Assembly: GCA_026419785.1 (NCBI GenBank)
Contig: JAODTK010005603.1
Coordinates: 1 to 64,000, forward strand
Length of the DNA stretch: 64,000 nt
Direction of reading: 5' to 3'
Source: Sclerodactyla briareus
Taxonomy: Eukaryota > Echinodermata > Holothuroidea > Dendrochirotida > Sclerodactylidae
Below the pieces are notes generated by a model that saw only the letters and a program-made list of their open reading frames with translations, did no database searches and was not told the DNA's origin. Each line of letters opens with the position of its first letter. Position 1 is the first letter of the stretch. This document shows positions 22,431-33,750 of this stretch, piece by piece. Made by a program: the position numbers and the translations under genes.

Positions 22431-23250
22431 TTCATCTACCTCAATATTTTGTAGCTCTGTGCCAAAACAACTTCACCGTAACCCCCTTACGGTTCGCGGT
22501 CCTATCTTGCTAACTAGTTAAACATAACTTACTGTAGATTAGGCTAACGCTCTATTTGATTAGTAGCTTCTGTGCTCAAAATCGAATCAATCGTGGTTCA
22601 CCAACTCCTTACTACCTACAAAATTCCGGTTTCCCTTCCTTGAAGAAATCCTGTTAACGAGGAATGTGACCACTCACACACTCCGCGCACAGCACACACA
22701 GAGCACACACACACACACCAACACGGCGCAGACACGCGCATTCACCAACCACACACACGCTAACACCCATCTCTAGGTCCCCCCCTGTTTCCTGAACTTC
22801 GTCCAGCCGAGATAAAAACGGGATCAAGAGAAGCTTACATTTATATTGTCATTTGTCTCCATTCCAATCGTTACATCACAGGGTTCGGCAGCTCAAACCA
22901 CTTCCAGAAACTTAACTTTAGCTTTGGGGTGAGGACTTGCCACCGTGGGGTCATTCACATGATCAGCGATTTTTCCTGCAGCTGCTTCAGGCACGTCATT
23001 CCTCGTTCACAGCTCCCGCCTCAAGTGATGATTGTTGAGGCGTGGTTTGAAACTTTGGATAAATTGACAGAAACCCCGCCCTTTCAGCGTTATTGCATAA
23101 CAAGCGCTTGATGCAGGCTCCGCTGCACCTCCGTGATAAACTAGACGCACCAATGGTGCTAGTTAGCTCAAAGCGCACAAATGTACCGAGACGAGACGAG
23201 ATGTTCAAATCATGAAGCAACAAGGCATTTTCAAACAATGGCCTATTGTG
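22430..23250. other. Spacer with CA-rich microsatellite
   Basis: An imperfect CA/CACG tract lies at 22,675-22,768. The rest shows no recognisable exon. Unlike the other CA tracts here it is not followed by the GATTCCT hairpin. Confidence 0.5.
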
Positions 23251-24130
23251 CCCTGTACACTTCTGACCATGCTCTTCATATGGCCCAAAGATTACTTACT
23301 CATTCGATAAAACATTCACATAAATGGGCTGCAGGGCCACACAGGACACTGGTCCTTGGGTCCCAAACCCAATTTAACACCCTCAAGGTACGGCTATTGG
23401 AAGATCCATTAATGACTGAAAATCAGTCTACGGTGCAGCTGAATTTGTAGGTGATACACGATCTTGCAGTATTTTATAGAATGGGCCCTAGGCCCAAACT
23501 GGCCCTGGCTCAAAATTCGCGAACACCAGCCAATTGCCCCTCTACCCAAAGACATTACATGTAATATACCTTCCAAGAAAATAATGAAAGTCTCGTGGGA
23601 GGAGATGCATTGCAAGTATCATTGGCTAAGTTTCATAAATGGGCCTACAGCCCCACTGTGCCATGGGACCTAAGTCTCTTGGCACCCTAAAGGTTATGCT
23701 ATCAGGCAACCATTATTACGGACTCATCACTGTTCATCAAAATTTATAGGAGAAACCAGATTTTGCAGTATTTCCATATATTGGGCCCTAGGGCTCAACT
23801 GGGCCGTTGACGCCAAATTCTCAAACACTCTAACCCAAGGAACCATTAAATGTACTTTGAGCAAATCATTGAAGCTATGTGGGAGAGATGTCCCTCTCAA
23901 AACTACGTGTGGACCTTTCCATCGAAGGGGCCCTCGCCCAAGGTGACCTTGGACAAAAATTCCTGGAACGAGCCCAAGGTCGGTGTTAGACATCATTATG
24001 ACCGAACCTCAGCACTGTAGCCCAAATGTTGAGGAGATACGTTTTGACATTTTACACATACTGGCCTCTACGGCCTCTTTTTAAATGACCTTTGCCCTTT
24101 GACCTTCACAAAGTCAAAACATGGATGTCC
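23250..24130. repeat. Tandem array, about 312-base unit, GGGCCTA-rich
   Basis: CATAAATGGGC at about 23,322 and 23,634 (312 apart), and TGGGCCCTAGG at about 23,482 and 23,785, mark successive units. Each unit contains two related halves (ATAAATGGGCCTxCAG and ATATTGGGCCCTAGGG), again suggesting a dimer of about 155 bases. A third, diverged unit carries TACTGGCCTCTACGG near 24,060. TGACCTTTGCCCTTTGACCTTC at the right end links it loosely to the AGGTCA families. Confidence 0.7.
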
Positions 24131-24225
24131 CAATGGTCAATAGAAATCGGGGTCCCAAGTTTTGGTCGACATCCTCACAGAAATGATGTTTTGGGCCGAC
24201 AAGGCACTTGTTTGAAAACACCTGA

Positions 24226-24292
24226 TGATAGATAGTAATTGATATATAGATAGAGAGATAGTAAGATATATATATAGATAGATAGATAACAA
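24226..24292. repeat. GATA microsatellite
   Basis: Imperfect GATA/TAGA tandem repeats with short interruptions. Confidence 0.85.
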
Positions 24293-25040
24293 CGTCCTTC
24301 TATATGAAGCTATTGTTTTTCTATGTCTTCCGACATATCACCATACGTTTTATTCGACGTCGTCGCTTCCTTTATCCACCGTAATAATTCTCAAATTTTG
24401 ACATTTCCAACCAACTCGGCTCGTAGATATGCAATCTCACCTATCAACATATCCGTGCACTATGGTGATGTCATACCTTACCTTACCAGTTTTACAGGAT
24501 CGTGAATACGCGACTGGGCGAGGAAAAAACGAAGATAACAAACTCAACTTGGGCATACGCCCCGTCTGTTTTGAGAAAAATCAAATGAAGAATAAACATT
24601 ACTATTGCTCGATGAAACAGCAGAAAGTAACACAAATAAGATGAAAAGGTAGGATGCATACAGGGCGTAAATAGGAGGGGGGTCGGTGTGGGGTGAGCCA
24701 AGCCTTTATTAGAACCTTGAATACCCCCGAGATAGATGTTCGTCGCACGAAGAGACCATAAACCTTTGTAACCTGACCGGTGTACGGAAGCCACAAACGT
24801 AACATTGGCAACTCCCCTCCCCCGCCCTCCACCCCCTCACCCCCTCCCCCCGGTAAGCTTAGTGATTCCTTGACTCCCCCCCCCCCCCTTTCGACAACCT
24901 AATACCAACACACAAGACAACTGGGAGATGACCCGCTCGTTATGGAAACATAAATTTCAAATTTTCCCATTTTTTCAACCACCAATAGGTTCGATACGCT
25001 TGATCCGCTAGCTCACACAATATCCGCGATTTCGATTTGA
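24292..25040. other. Spacer with C-rich tracts
   Basis: C-rich sequence at 24,808-24,852 and a C run at 24,878-24,888. No exon or repeat unit was recognised; the short ORFs have no motif. Confidence 0.4.
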
Positions 25041-25485
25041 GCTCGGTCGCCTCAAAACGTAGGGTTCATGCATTCCATCATCGGGACACACTACCAAGTA
25101 TGAGTTCAATCCTGCAGGTGGGGTCGATTATCATGTTCACAAGCATATTTTGGCCAAAATATTGACTTTTCACAATTTCTATTTCGACCCTTAATCCATA
25201 CAAAAACAATAGGGTTCCATTAACTAATCTATCCATAAAAATCTCACACCCCAATTTCAACCCGATCAGACCAAACCATTCGGAACTTAATCGTTTTTCA
25301 CAAGGTTTTTCAAGCCTTTGACTTCTGGTGACCTCAAGCTTCCTCTGACCTGACCGCCCCACATTGGTTCATGTACTCACTCCTGGAACACACATAACCA
25401 GGTATGAGCTCCATCCATCAGGTTGGGTCGAGTTATCGTGTTCACAAGCCCAGCGTTACAGTAACCCCAACACACACACGTCAGT
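25040..25485. repeat. Single-plus unit of the 310-base TGACCT repeat
   Basis: About 1.3 units in the same orientation as the 14.5 kb array: GTAGGGTTCATGCATTCCATCA, GGTGGGGTCGATTATC, AATAGGGTTCCATTAAC, CCCGATCAGACCA, TGACCTCAAG, and a second start ending CGAGTTATCGTGTTCACAAGCC. It ends in a short CA tract (25,468-25,480), like the other arrays. Confidence 0.75.
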
Positions 25486-27654
25486 GAGGCTCTCATAGGC
25501 ACGCGAGGGCGTGTGCCCACCCCACCCCATCAGATTTTGAGCCTGAAAATATTTTTTTCGCTTCCAAAATTCTTTGAGCAATGTTTGTTTGTAGGGTGAG
25601 TGAGGTAAAATATTCGTCGGAGAACGAAGTTAAAACCATGGGGTGCGGGATCTCGCTGTTGTGCTTTCCCATTTTGGTGGATTGGTACCGCCACACCTCA
25701 CGAGATAAACTGTTGGGTCCCCATGGACATGGTCAAGCCTCTCCTCAACATGAAGTTCCGTACAATCGCTGCTAACAATACCCGTAACATCGGCTACCGC
25801 GGAGAAAAGCTTGTTCTAATTAGCTCTGATCAAGACGATGGTGTCGTAGCACAATGTCGGAGAATCGGCTGCGTAGCCTGTTGAACGCAGAATGTTAACC
25901 GGGATATTGCGAAAGAATTGGACTCGGAACAGTTTGTTGACCAGTTGACCGGTTCGCAAAGGCAATCTGAACGCAAGAATGGACTTTAGCGGTGATTCTA
26001 GCTAGAGCAGCCTTGACGTTCACTTTGTAACCTTCAGAACAAGGTTCTTGCCGTAATTGACCCATATCCCTCAAATAATATAACTTACTTGTCCAACTAT
26101 CACGAGAACAAAATTAGTAAAGAAAATTGTTAGTACTAATATCATTCGAAGGTGATTCATTTGATGTTTATGGTAGTGTTTCACTGGTCCGAATGGCCTA
26201 CCCGTCCCCTACCATATTCCTTCCCAGTTTTCCACGTTACAACTACTAAAATTTCTTCCTCCCCCGATAGAGTGGAATAGCCTTCTGGTGATGTTGTTTG
26301 TCTATGTATGATGGGTTCAGAACGATCTTGATTTACCCTTTTCCAGAACTGTTGGCGAATTCTTTAAATAGATACTTGGTTTATTATTTTTTTCGATTTT
26401 GTGCGTCGGTGGCTCAGGGTCGTTCATGAGATTTTGCCCTTCCCTAACCGTTTTTCCCTCAACCTTAACATAACGAACTGGATTGGGGCAATCGACGTGG
26501 TCACATGCTAAATTGTCATGAGAATATTAGGCCCTACGAGACTGTAAATACCATTTTACTTGTATGAAATAAGATTGTCCAATTAATGTATAACTTTGAT
26601 GTTATGTCATTTACTATTCTATGATACATGCGCTGCAATTTACCGTGTATAAATCAGGTATTACATAGTGATTTGGAGCAATTGAGTCGATATACGGTAA
26701 CCACATTCTTATCATTTCTCTTAATGTAGAACGCGCGCTTCTAAATATATGATTCATTTTTAATGACATGATCGCTATTGTGAAAACTAAGCCATCCCTC
26801 GATAACGGTTGTGGCCGATCTGACGGTAGTTCCACGGTCGGCTCAATCCGGGCGGAGCGGGCTTATCATGTTCTCATAGGAGTTTTTCGTTCCCGTTCGG
26901 CATGAGGGGAGTCGAAAGGGAACAAACAAAATATTAAATAGGGATTACCGGTTTGTTAGTGGCGCTTTCTTACCTCAATCATAAGTCTTGGATAGTATCC
27001 ACGTCATTACTAATTTCAATTTGTGTTAAGGCAGCCCCTGCGACACAGTCATTCGCTGATGTTCATTGTAGCCACTCGGGAAGTGGGGCCCGAATCACGG
27101 CTTCAATAGCCTAGATGCGCTTATTGAGTGTAGTTCACATCTTAATGCCCAATTCAAGCTGCAAATAAGAGTACAAGTATATCAATTTAGTCTAACTTGA
27201 AACGGTTACCTTCCTTTTTTCGGTACCTGGCATCCATAATGTTGTATGATAAGTTTATCGGACTTGCCTGGGCGCTTAAGATGGATTGTCGTTGCTAGCT
27301 TCCAGCGAACAAAGGACGAACGCGAATTTTGCATGACGTCTCTGACAAAACATCGTGATGTTGCAGCACAACGCGATAGTCGGAATCACATACTTTCATA
27401 TTATTATTCAATTTTATTTGGACGGAGAAAATGCGTGAAATATACCATATGGTTTTTCAATTATATCTAAATTGACGGGTTGCATCTATTGTTTACAAGA
27501 TGATTTTAATTGACGACAGTCCCTCTTTAATATGGCGACGAAAGTAGTTGTGGTTGATTAATGATACAACGTCCGCAGTGCCGTGAGGAAACTTTCGATT
27601 TCTACGATGTGTCAATGTACATTTGCGTGATGCTCGCGTTGTTTAGCTTGTTAA
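25485..27654. other. Unassigned region
   Basis: No repeat family or conserved domain was recognised. A short plus-strand stretch at 25,755-25,885 reads openly in one frame (LLNMKFRTIAANNT and onwards) but has no recognisable relative and no clear splice sites. It is listed only so that it can be searched. Confidence 0.3.
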
Positions 27655-27963
27655 ATGATCCCCGCGCTGGGACCAAGTCAGGTCGCCCGACATGTGAAAG
27701 TTAATGACGCCCATGAGCGGTATAGCATCGACGTAGTATATACTGCAGTTGATGAGTTGCGCATGCAAAGTCAAGTTTGCATACGGGGGCCATATGGCCG
27801 GGTGAGGCGTCGTAGCTCCGTCCCCGTCTATGATGTTATGCTCCCTACTATTGTATATGAGAACGGCATTTTTCGAGTTCAATCTAAAAATCATGGTTTC
27901 GTATGGGAACTAAAAAAGGACCACGAGCATTTTAATTCAGCGGTCGATGCAGTCCTCGGATGA
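27655..27963 (+). CDS. Unidentified ORF, 102 codons
   Basis: An uninterrupted reading frame that starts at an ATG right after an in-frame TAA and ends TGA. The product would be basic and globular in composition, with stretches such as IRGPYGRVRRR and VWELKKDHEHF; no signal peptide, membrane segment or known motif is seen. The overlapping minus-strand frame is also open for 83 codons, which weakens the case. It stands out because most of this region is broken into shorter frames. It may be a chance ORF, an exon or a decayed mobile-element fragment. Confidence 0.3.
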   Translation: MIPALGPSQVARHVKVNDAHERYSIDVVYTAVDELRMQSQVCIRGPYGRVRRRSSVPVYDVMLPTIVYENGIFRVQSKNHGFVWELKKDHEHFNSAVDAVLG

Positions 27964-28472
27964 CATCACCACCCAATCCATCCATTAAACCCCTAGGCTT
28001 TTATTAGCTCATTGTCCAAACTCACTTTCATGCTACTTTCCTCCCAATATCACTGTTGGCGTTCATACCTTTGCCTAATTGCGCAATTTTGTGACTTCAT
28101 TGCGCATTTAGCGCATCCGATATTTATCGTACATGAAAGGTAAAATATTCAACTCGACGTAAATTATCGTCTCGTACTTATCGGATCACACTATAGTGCG
28201 AACATTCCCTATTGAAAAGTGACACTATTTACGCACAGAATTCACGCGCCAGAGTACCGACTCTTGGTCCTTGTATCAGTATACTCTTTTGTAATCAGAA
28301 ACTCACAGTTCGTATAGCGTTGGTAACAGCGTAATACTTCGTTATCATCTCGCGATACAGGGCGATTACTTCCCTGTGGAAGAAGCGTGAAAACACCACA
28401 AACATGACAAATTCACCAATGTTCGATAGCTCGTATACTGTATTCTAAGCCAAGAGACACAGAGCAATTCAA
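27964..28472. other. Spacer
   Basis: No supported feature. Confidence 0.4.
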
Positions 28473-28659
28473 GGGCGGATCCAGGATTTCAAAGGAGGGG
28501 TCCAACTCGAACTATCCACAAGTGAAAAATGGCAATTCCATACTTTTTTCACCTCACACTACCCCCAACCCCCGACTAACTCTCTCCTTTTTTTCATCAC
28601 TTTATTTCAAAATTTCTCTCGAATGTCCTTTTTCCCCCAAAAATCTGGATCCGCGCCTG
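28473..28659. mobile_element. Small palindromic-end element (MITE-like)
   Basis: Begins GGGCGGATCCAGGATTT (28,473-28,489) and ends AAATCTGGATCCGCGCC (28,641-28,657), near-perfect inverted termini about 16 bases long enclosing a G-rich then C/T-rich interior. The layout is that of a miniature inverted-repeat element. No clear target-site duplication was seen, so it could also be a simple fold-back repeat. Confidence 0.6.
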
Positions 28660-30120
28660 GTGATCGATCGAGATATCCTAACACCCCCAACCCTCACCAC
28701 CCTCTGTCAGAACTTCTTTTTTCAATATACCTCATTGGATTCAACTTTCCCCTCATTGTGTTGTCCTTGTGTAACCTAACAATTCGCCTAGTGCTGAGAA
28801 CATCTTTCAGTTTTGGTCTATAAAAGTTGCTTATCTTTCTAGGTTGAATAGGCCTCTAGAGACCTCGTGGCACGATGCTTCGTCGAGTCTGTACATTTGG
28901 CGCATACACCCACCGCAGGCTCCATGATGGGAAGGGGGAGGCCTCCTGATTTAGTGCATGCATGAGCGTGCTATCACTGGGGGGAGGAGTCACCCTCAAT
29001 AATATGGTTGAGAGGGATGCTCATGCTAGTACATATTTCGCCCCCCCATTTTTGACCCATCTGGCTATTTTCGCTTATACTGTATTCGACATATTTCCGA
29101 GGTTTCAATGACTGATTACTGACGCGGCCGTGATGGAATATTATGACTTCTCATGTTTAAAAATCCCTCGGAAACCGCGCAACTTCGCACGCGATGTCCA
29201 TCACGCTTTTCATGGTTGTCCATCCGCCCCATTCCTCATATATATGAGGGATAATATGAAATGTTAAGTCGCATAAGCATCAACCAAATGGTTATATAGT
29301 TTAATCCACGACGCATCAAGGCTAACTTACTCAGCCCTCTTCTCATTTTTCCATCAGTAAAGGGTCAGTACCCCATCGGGCGTCCAATCCAATGGGTAGA
29401 ATGCGAGCCTGCTCCCTGAGGCTGAATGCAGGATTTCTGAAAGGGGATCCAAACCAGTTGCCTAGCCGGAATTTTAGTGGAGGGATGGGCGAGGGATTGG
29501 TGATGTTCATGGAGTTAGATATTGAGGGGGGGTGGGGGGATGTGGGTGGGGGGGGCGTGTTGTAATCAGATTGCCTTAATGCAATTTTTTTCAGTATACA
29601 CACTTTCACACTCATTCTCTTTGAAATAATTTAGCATTTTCACATGCCTTAGAATAGTGGCGGCCTTAGAATAGTGGCGGCATAAGATGCGTTTGGGTGC
29701 TTGGTCAGTTAGTTCTTTTCTGGCGTTGGTTCGAATATCCCTCCTTCCGTCATAATTCGCCGCAAATTTCTTTTATGGGTCTGTACATCTGGTAAAGGGT
29801 CGTCTTATGTAGAGGGTACAGTCAGCACAGATGTCTCACATAGCGGGGAAAGTGGGGTGGGGGGGAGTTCCAATTCCCAGAAGCCCTTTGGATCCACATT
29901 ATTGGTTAGAAATGCTTAGTTCTTCGAACAGCTTGAACCAAAAGGTGGGGATCCAGAACCCCGTACCCCCCCCCCCCTCACCCCGCTTACCGCACTGCAA
30001 TTGTAATCATGGGATCGATGACCTATATCCACCCTGAAACTTTTACCGGACAACTATCAGAGCCTAATTTTCTTCGTGGCATGAGCACTTCTTGTGGTTG
30101 CACTAACTCATAGGCCGTCC
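28660..30120. other. Spacer with G- and C-rich tracts
   Basis: G-rich 29,525-29,558, C run 29,966-29,979, and a duplicated CTTAGAATAGTGGCGGC (about 29,649-29,681). No exon was recognised. Confidence 0.4.
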
Positions 30121-30129
30121 ATGATGTCT

Positions 30130-30381
30130 GTAACTGTCTGTACCAGACCTTCTATTAGTTGCCACGCCTATTCGTCTCGTATACAACGGAGGTAGGCTAG
30201 TTTTATTTGCCTTCCAGTCCTTTCCATTTGGCCCAGTGAGGACGCTAGTTGGTGTGCGTGACGATTTGTGGAATTCATAGAACAATCTCGTCATACTCTG
30301 CACCACAAGCACGCATCTCGTCGCCAAATGACATGAACCCCATGAGCAGCAGACGTCCTCCGTGGAACTTGGGGATGGAAG
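30130..30381 (-). CDS. Cytochrome P450-like exon, mitochondrial-clan type (C-helix)
   Basis: The minus-strand acceptor CCAACCTAG ends at 30,382. The first frame reads IPKFHGGRLLLM and GDEMRACGAEYDEIVL; after one base change it continues EFHKSSRTPTSVLTGPNGKD, then WKANKTSLPPLYTRR. This pattern (GVLTxxGxxWxxxRxxLxPxxxRP) is the C-helix region of mitochondrial-clan P450s such as the CYP24/CYP27/CYP10 group. Here the usual Arg after the Trp is Lys, and the downstream residues drift. The donor is unclear: AAG|GTCTGG at 30,150 is one candidate. It is not the same subfamily as the exons at 17.8-21.3 kb. It could be an exon of a second gene or a pseudogene; no neighbouring exon was found. Confidence 0.5.
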
Positions 30382-31515
30382 CTAGGTTGGAGACAGGGGC
30401 GTATTGGCAGAGTGGTTATGGCATGTACTCACACCTAACAACTAAAATCCACCGTCTGATGCCCATACACTATCAGACCGATTTATCAAGGTCGGCCTAG
30501 ATTTTTCCGGACATTCAACAGACAAAACATAGACAATAACCGTTGTTAAGAATCTAACATGGGTAAACACGCTTAATCAATGTTCCATTTTATAATATAA
30601 TTCATCACAACAATAACGATGTAATTACATGGTACAAGTTTACACAACTTGGCGAATTGTGCGGTGACCTTTTTCTCCACATGCCGCCTTTTCAGGCCCC
30701 TGCTCACGATTTTTATATTGGGGTTGCTGAGCTTTCCTGACAAAAGCACCTCATCCTACCCCCTACAGAAAACCTATATTTTCGTCATTCATTTTTCATT
30801 TTTTTTTCTTTGGCATTTTTTATACTTATTCAAGCGAATAGCGTGTTCCGATTCTACGTACATTACCTCCCCTGATGTTACCCGGGTAACTGTGACCTAA
30901 TACGTGATTAGACACGAGGGCACAGGCGACACCCATTAGACTTGGGCATAGAGCTTAATTGTTGATAAAATGGACCTTTTGTACTCTCCGATTGGCACAA
31001 CGTGAAAGTGTGTTTTTCTCATAGGAAAAGCGTTTCTCCAGAGAATTACACTCGGTCCCGCGTCAATCCGAGCACAGTGAGGAAAATGGGAATATGAAAT
31101 GTATTAAATATGGCAACCTGCCATTTTTCACAATGAAATGTGAGCGGTATGTAGGTTAAATGGGTGATACCCATCGAGGAATGCTGATTTATGTAAATGT
31201 GTGCAAGTTTTTTTTTTTTTTTTTTTTTTTGTTAATCATCACTTGCCGGACAAAGGACCCTACCTATACGATGCCCGGCAAGGGTGCGAGACCTGGATAT
31301 ATCGCACGAATGTCAGCGGCGAACTTCACTCAGGTACCCGGACCAAGTCCGCTGCCTCTTGCTCTTTTGCGGTACTTAATGTGAAGTAGGGGTAATACAA
31401 CGCCGACGGCAACTAATTCACAGATTGACCTACCCCACATTTTTGCCCTGTTCCTATCCCCATGCTGATCGCCAAGCGAGAAGGCAAGAGGTCCCATTTT
31501 TAAAGTCTTTGTATG
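30382..31515. other. Spacer with T23 run
   Basis: T23 at 31,208-31,230. GGCAGAGTGGTTATGGC near 30,404-30,420 resembles a tRNA A-box but no matching B-box follows. No exon is supported. Confidence 0.4.
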
Positions 31516-31590
31516 ACCGACGACCGGGATTCGACCCTCTTCCTACCGGTGGAACACGACGCTCTACCCAAACTGTGCTAACCACTCGGT
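31516..31590 (-). repeat. tRNA-derived sequence (SINE head or tRNA pseudogene)
   Basis: The 75-base minus-strand segment has an A-box-like TTAGCACAGTTTGGGTAGAG and a B-box-like GGGTCGAATCCCGG at tRNA spacing, and its ends ACCGA/TCGGT can pair as part of an acceptor stem. The D and anticodon stems are mispaired, so it is unlikely to be a working tRNA gene. Confidence 0.55.
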
Positions 31591-32097
31591 TAAAGTCACA
31601 CCACCGAGCTAAATTTTGTCTAGTATAGGGTAAGAATCTCCCTCATATGTGGTCTGGGCCGAGTTAATGTGGCTGGTTACGGGAATAGCGGCCCTCCTTT
31701 TGATATGAACGTGTACAGCTGTATAGGACGTGCGACGATCTGAATCAGAAGAGAGGGCTTCACACACGTTATTCATACTCGTGTGACTGGCTTGTTTCCA
31801 GGGTGGGCACAGGTGGTAATGAAAGAAAGGAGGTATGTTGGGGTTTGTATCTAGTCGGTACTGCGGTTGGAGTATGCTGGTGGGGTGTGTGTAGTTCGGA
31901 CAGGAATCTTGTGCGTCGCGTGTGTGTGTTTGAAAAGATGCATGTCGGGCATAATCTTTGTCGATCAGGTATTGGAATCAGAACAAATCTCTACAGAATT
32001 ATCTTTCCGATCACTCGGCTGTAGGCTGGATGGAGCCATGGCCTAGGGACTACTGAGCATATCGACCGCATTGGTGTAATATATGTGTTCTCCGCAG
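31591..32097. other. Spacer before terminal exon
   Basis: A candidate micro-exon lies at 31,801-31,831 (plus): TTGTTTCCAG in front and GTATGT after. It is too short to judge. Otherwise nothing is supported. Confidence 0.3.
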
Positions 32098-32228
32098 GCT
32101 CCGATGACTGCTGGTTCATCTGCCGGTGTTCTTCGGATGGATCCACAGCCGACCCATCACTGAGCAAAGTGCTGCTGGAGTCCATGCTAGGCGATACTGA
32201 GCAGATCCGTGCTGATTGCAAAATCTAA
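32098..32228 (+). CDS. Unidentified terminal exon (C-terminus of an unknown protein)
   Basis: A strong acceptor (pyrimidine-rich, TCTCCGCAG ending at 32,097) is followed by 43 open codons ending TAA at 32,226-32,228, starting with two bases of a split codon. The peptide begins SDDCWFICRCSSDGS and ends ESMLGDTEQIRADCKI; four Cys lie in the chain. The family was not recognised. An AATAAA lies about 560 bases downstream (near 32,792). Upstream exons of this plus-strand gene were not identified. The clean frame and splice site support a real exon, but with no homology the call is tentative. Confidence 0.4.
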
Positions 32229-33300
32229 TGTGCAACTTTAGGGTAAAGGAAAAATATTGACGAATTCACAACCATCGTGATAGCACACCACTCAACACAA
32301 TGAAAAACAGTGGTACTTCGGCAGAACGATCATCCTGCCCAACAGAATTGTACCGTATCTCTTTGCGGATATTCGAACATATCCATGAGGCTTATGTATC
32401 CTCTATATGTCACTATTGTATAGTCCCTGCAGGGATGATACGCTGATCTTTGAAGGAGCGAGGAACTCGGCAATATCGTAAATTATATTAGGCGCGAACA
32501 AATTTCAGCTTTTAATATAGGAATTTGTCCGCTTAAAGGAGGTTGGGAAATACTTATACTGTCTTCGGGGCAATATGCCGTCGTCGGGGTTTGTAAATTT
32601 CTGCGTACCCACATGTTCGTGCTCCCCTTACTAGATTTGGAAAAAATTCCCCGCCTGGCCCACGCCTTCCCGACGGGGGGGGGTCCCCCTCCCCCTACCC
32701 CCCGCTGGCGCTGGGGCGCCAGCCTTGGCGGGAAGCGCGCGAATTGTTTTCACATTATCTGGATAGTGATCTAAAAATTTAATATTACACAATAAAATTC
32801 ACAAAGCAATCTGACTGAAATGATGAAGTGGAATAGCAGTAATGACGAATGCTGGTTTTGAAAAGAAAAAACTTATGTTGTCAGACTCGGGAGTGGGAGG
32901 GGGGTGGACGAATGGTACCCTCCCCCACATTTTTTTCACTGAGGGGGATTGCGCCCCACACCCCGGTTTCTTTTCTACGGGCCCTGTTCGAAACCAGCGC
33001 TGGATGAATTGGTTTAAGGCACAGAACACAGACTCCTAACTGTAATTTGGTGAATTCATAAGGAACCAATATTTTGTAGAATTTGGACTTTGATTGGTGG
33101 GCCAAACGTTTGCGCGTTTACAATATGTCAGCATAAACGATGAATGTGACACACTGCTGATCTAGGGGGCTCTTCTTCTGCAGTTCCCCGGACGGTAGAA
33201 TGAACTCAGCAACCACTGATATCGGTTCATTGCAGCTTTTTATGTTTGTGGTTATCACCTCTATTTCTTCGACCGAGATGTCGGTAAATGTTATCAAGTT
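32229..33300. other. Spacer with GC-rich hairpin segment
   Basis: 32,676-32,745 is extremely G/C rich and includes GGCGCTGGGGCGCCAGCC and GGAAGCGCGCGAA, of the same flavour as the GCGCG hairpins elsewhere. 32,880-32,965 holds G- and C-runs. No exon is supported. Confidence 0.45.
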
Positions 33301-33750
33301 GGAAGTTTTCCCTCCAGTTCGTGAGGGGGGTGGGGGTCCAATCCCCCCCCCAAACCATGACCCACGTGACCAAATTTTTTTACCACAAAACGATTTTTTC
33401 CTTAGCAGTTACAGTAAGAGGTTTTGCAACTGTTATTTAGCAAATATTTCATCAGCATGTTCTGATGCTCAAAAATTGTACCTATTTGCCAATAAGGGAG
33501 GGTGAGGCCATTTTGTGAGGGCTGCGCACATAGCCCTTGGGTTCCGACCTCAAACCAACAACACAACCACCCACCCCCCCCCCCAAGACAATCTCTCAGT
33601 ACGTGCCTGCACATCATTTATACGCAAGATGTGAGGCTGGTCTCGGGAGATCCGTCTCGATTAATCCCCTCGATCTCAAATCATATGTTGTTTTGGCTGG
33701 TTACTTGGATGAATTGATCTTTCGTGAACTTGAAGAATACATATAAATAA
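33300..33750 (-). repeat. Inner block of right arm of inverted duplication
   Basis: Partner of 16,170-16,560 in reverse orientation. Landmarks in order: GGGGGTGGGGGTCC with C-rich sequence, AGAGGTTTTGCAACTG, AAATTGTACCTATTTGCC, CCCCCCAAGACAATCTCTC, TGGCTGGTTACT. The ORFs 33,200-33,746 are translations of this repeat. Confidence 0.7.

Noticed and set aside
30400-30470. tRNA-Ser/Leu-like A-box (GGCAGAGTGGTTATGGC)
   Set aside because: No B-box or pairing acceptor stem at the right distance.
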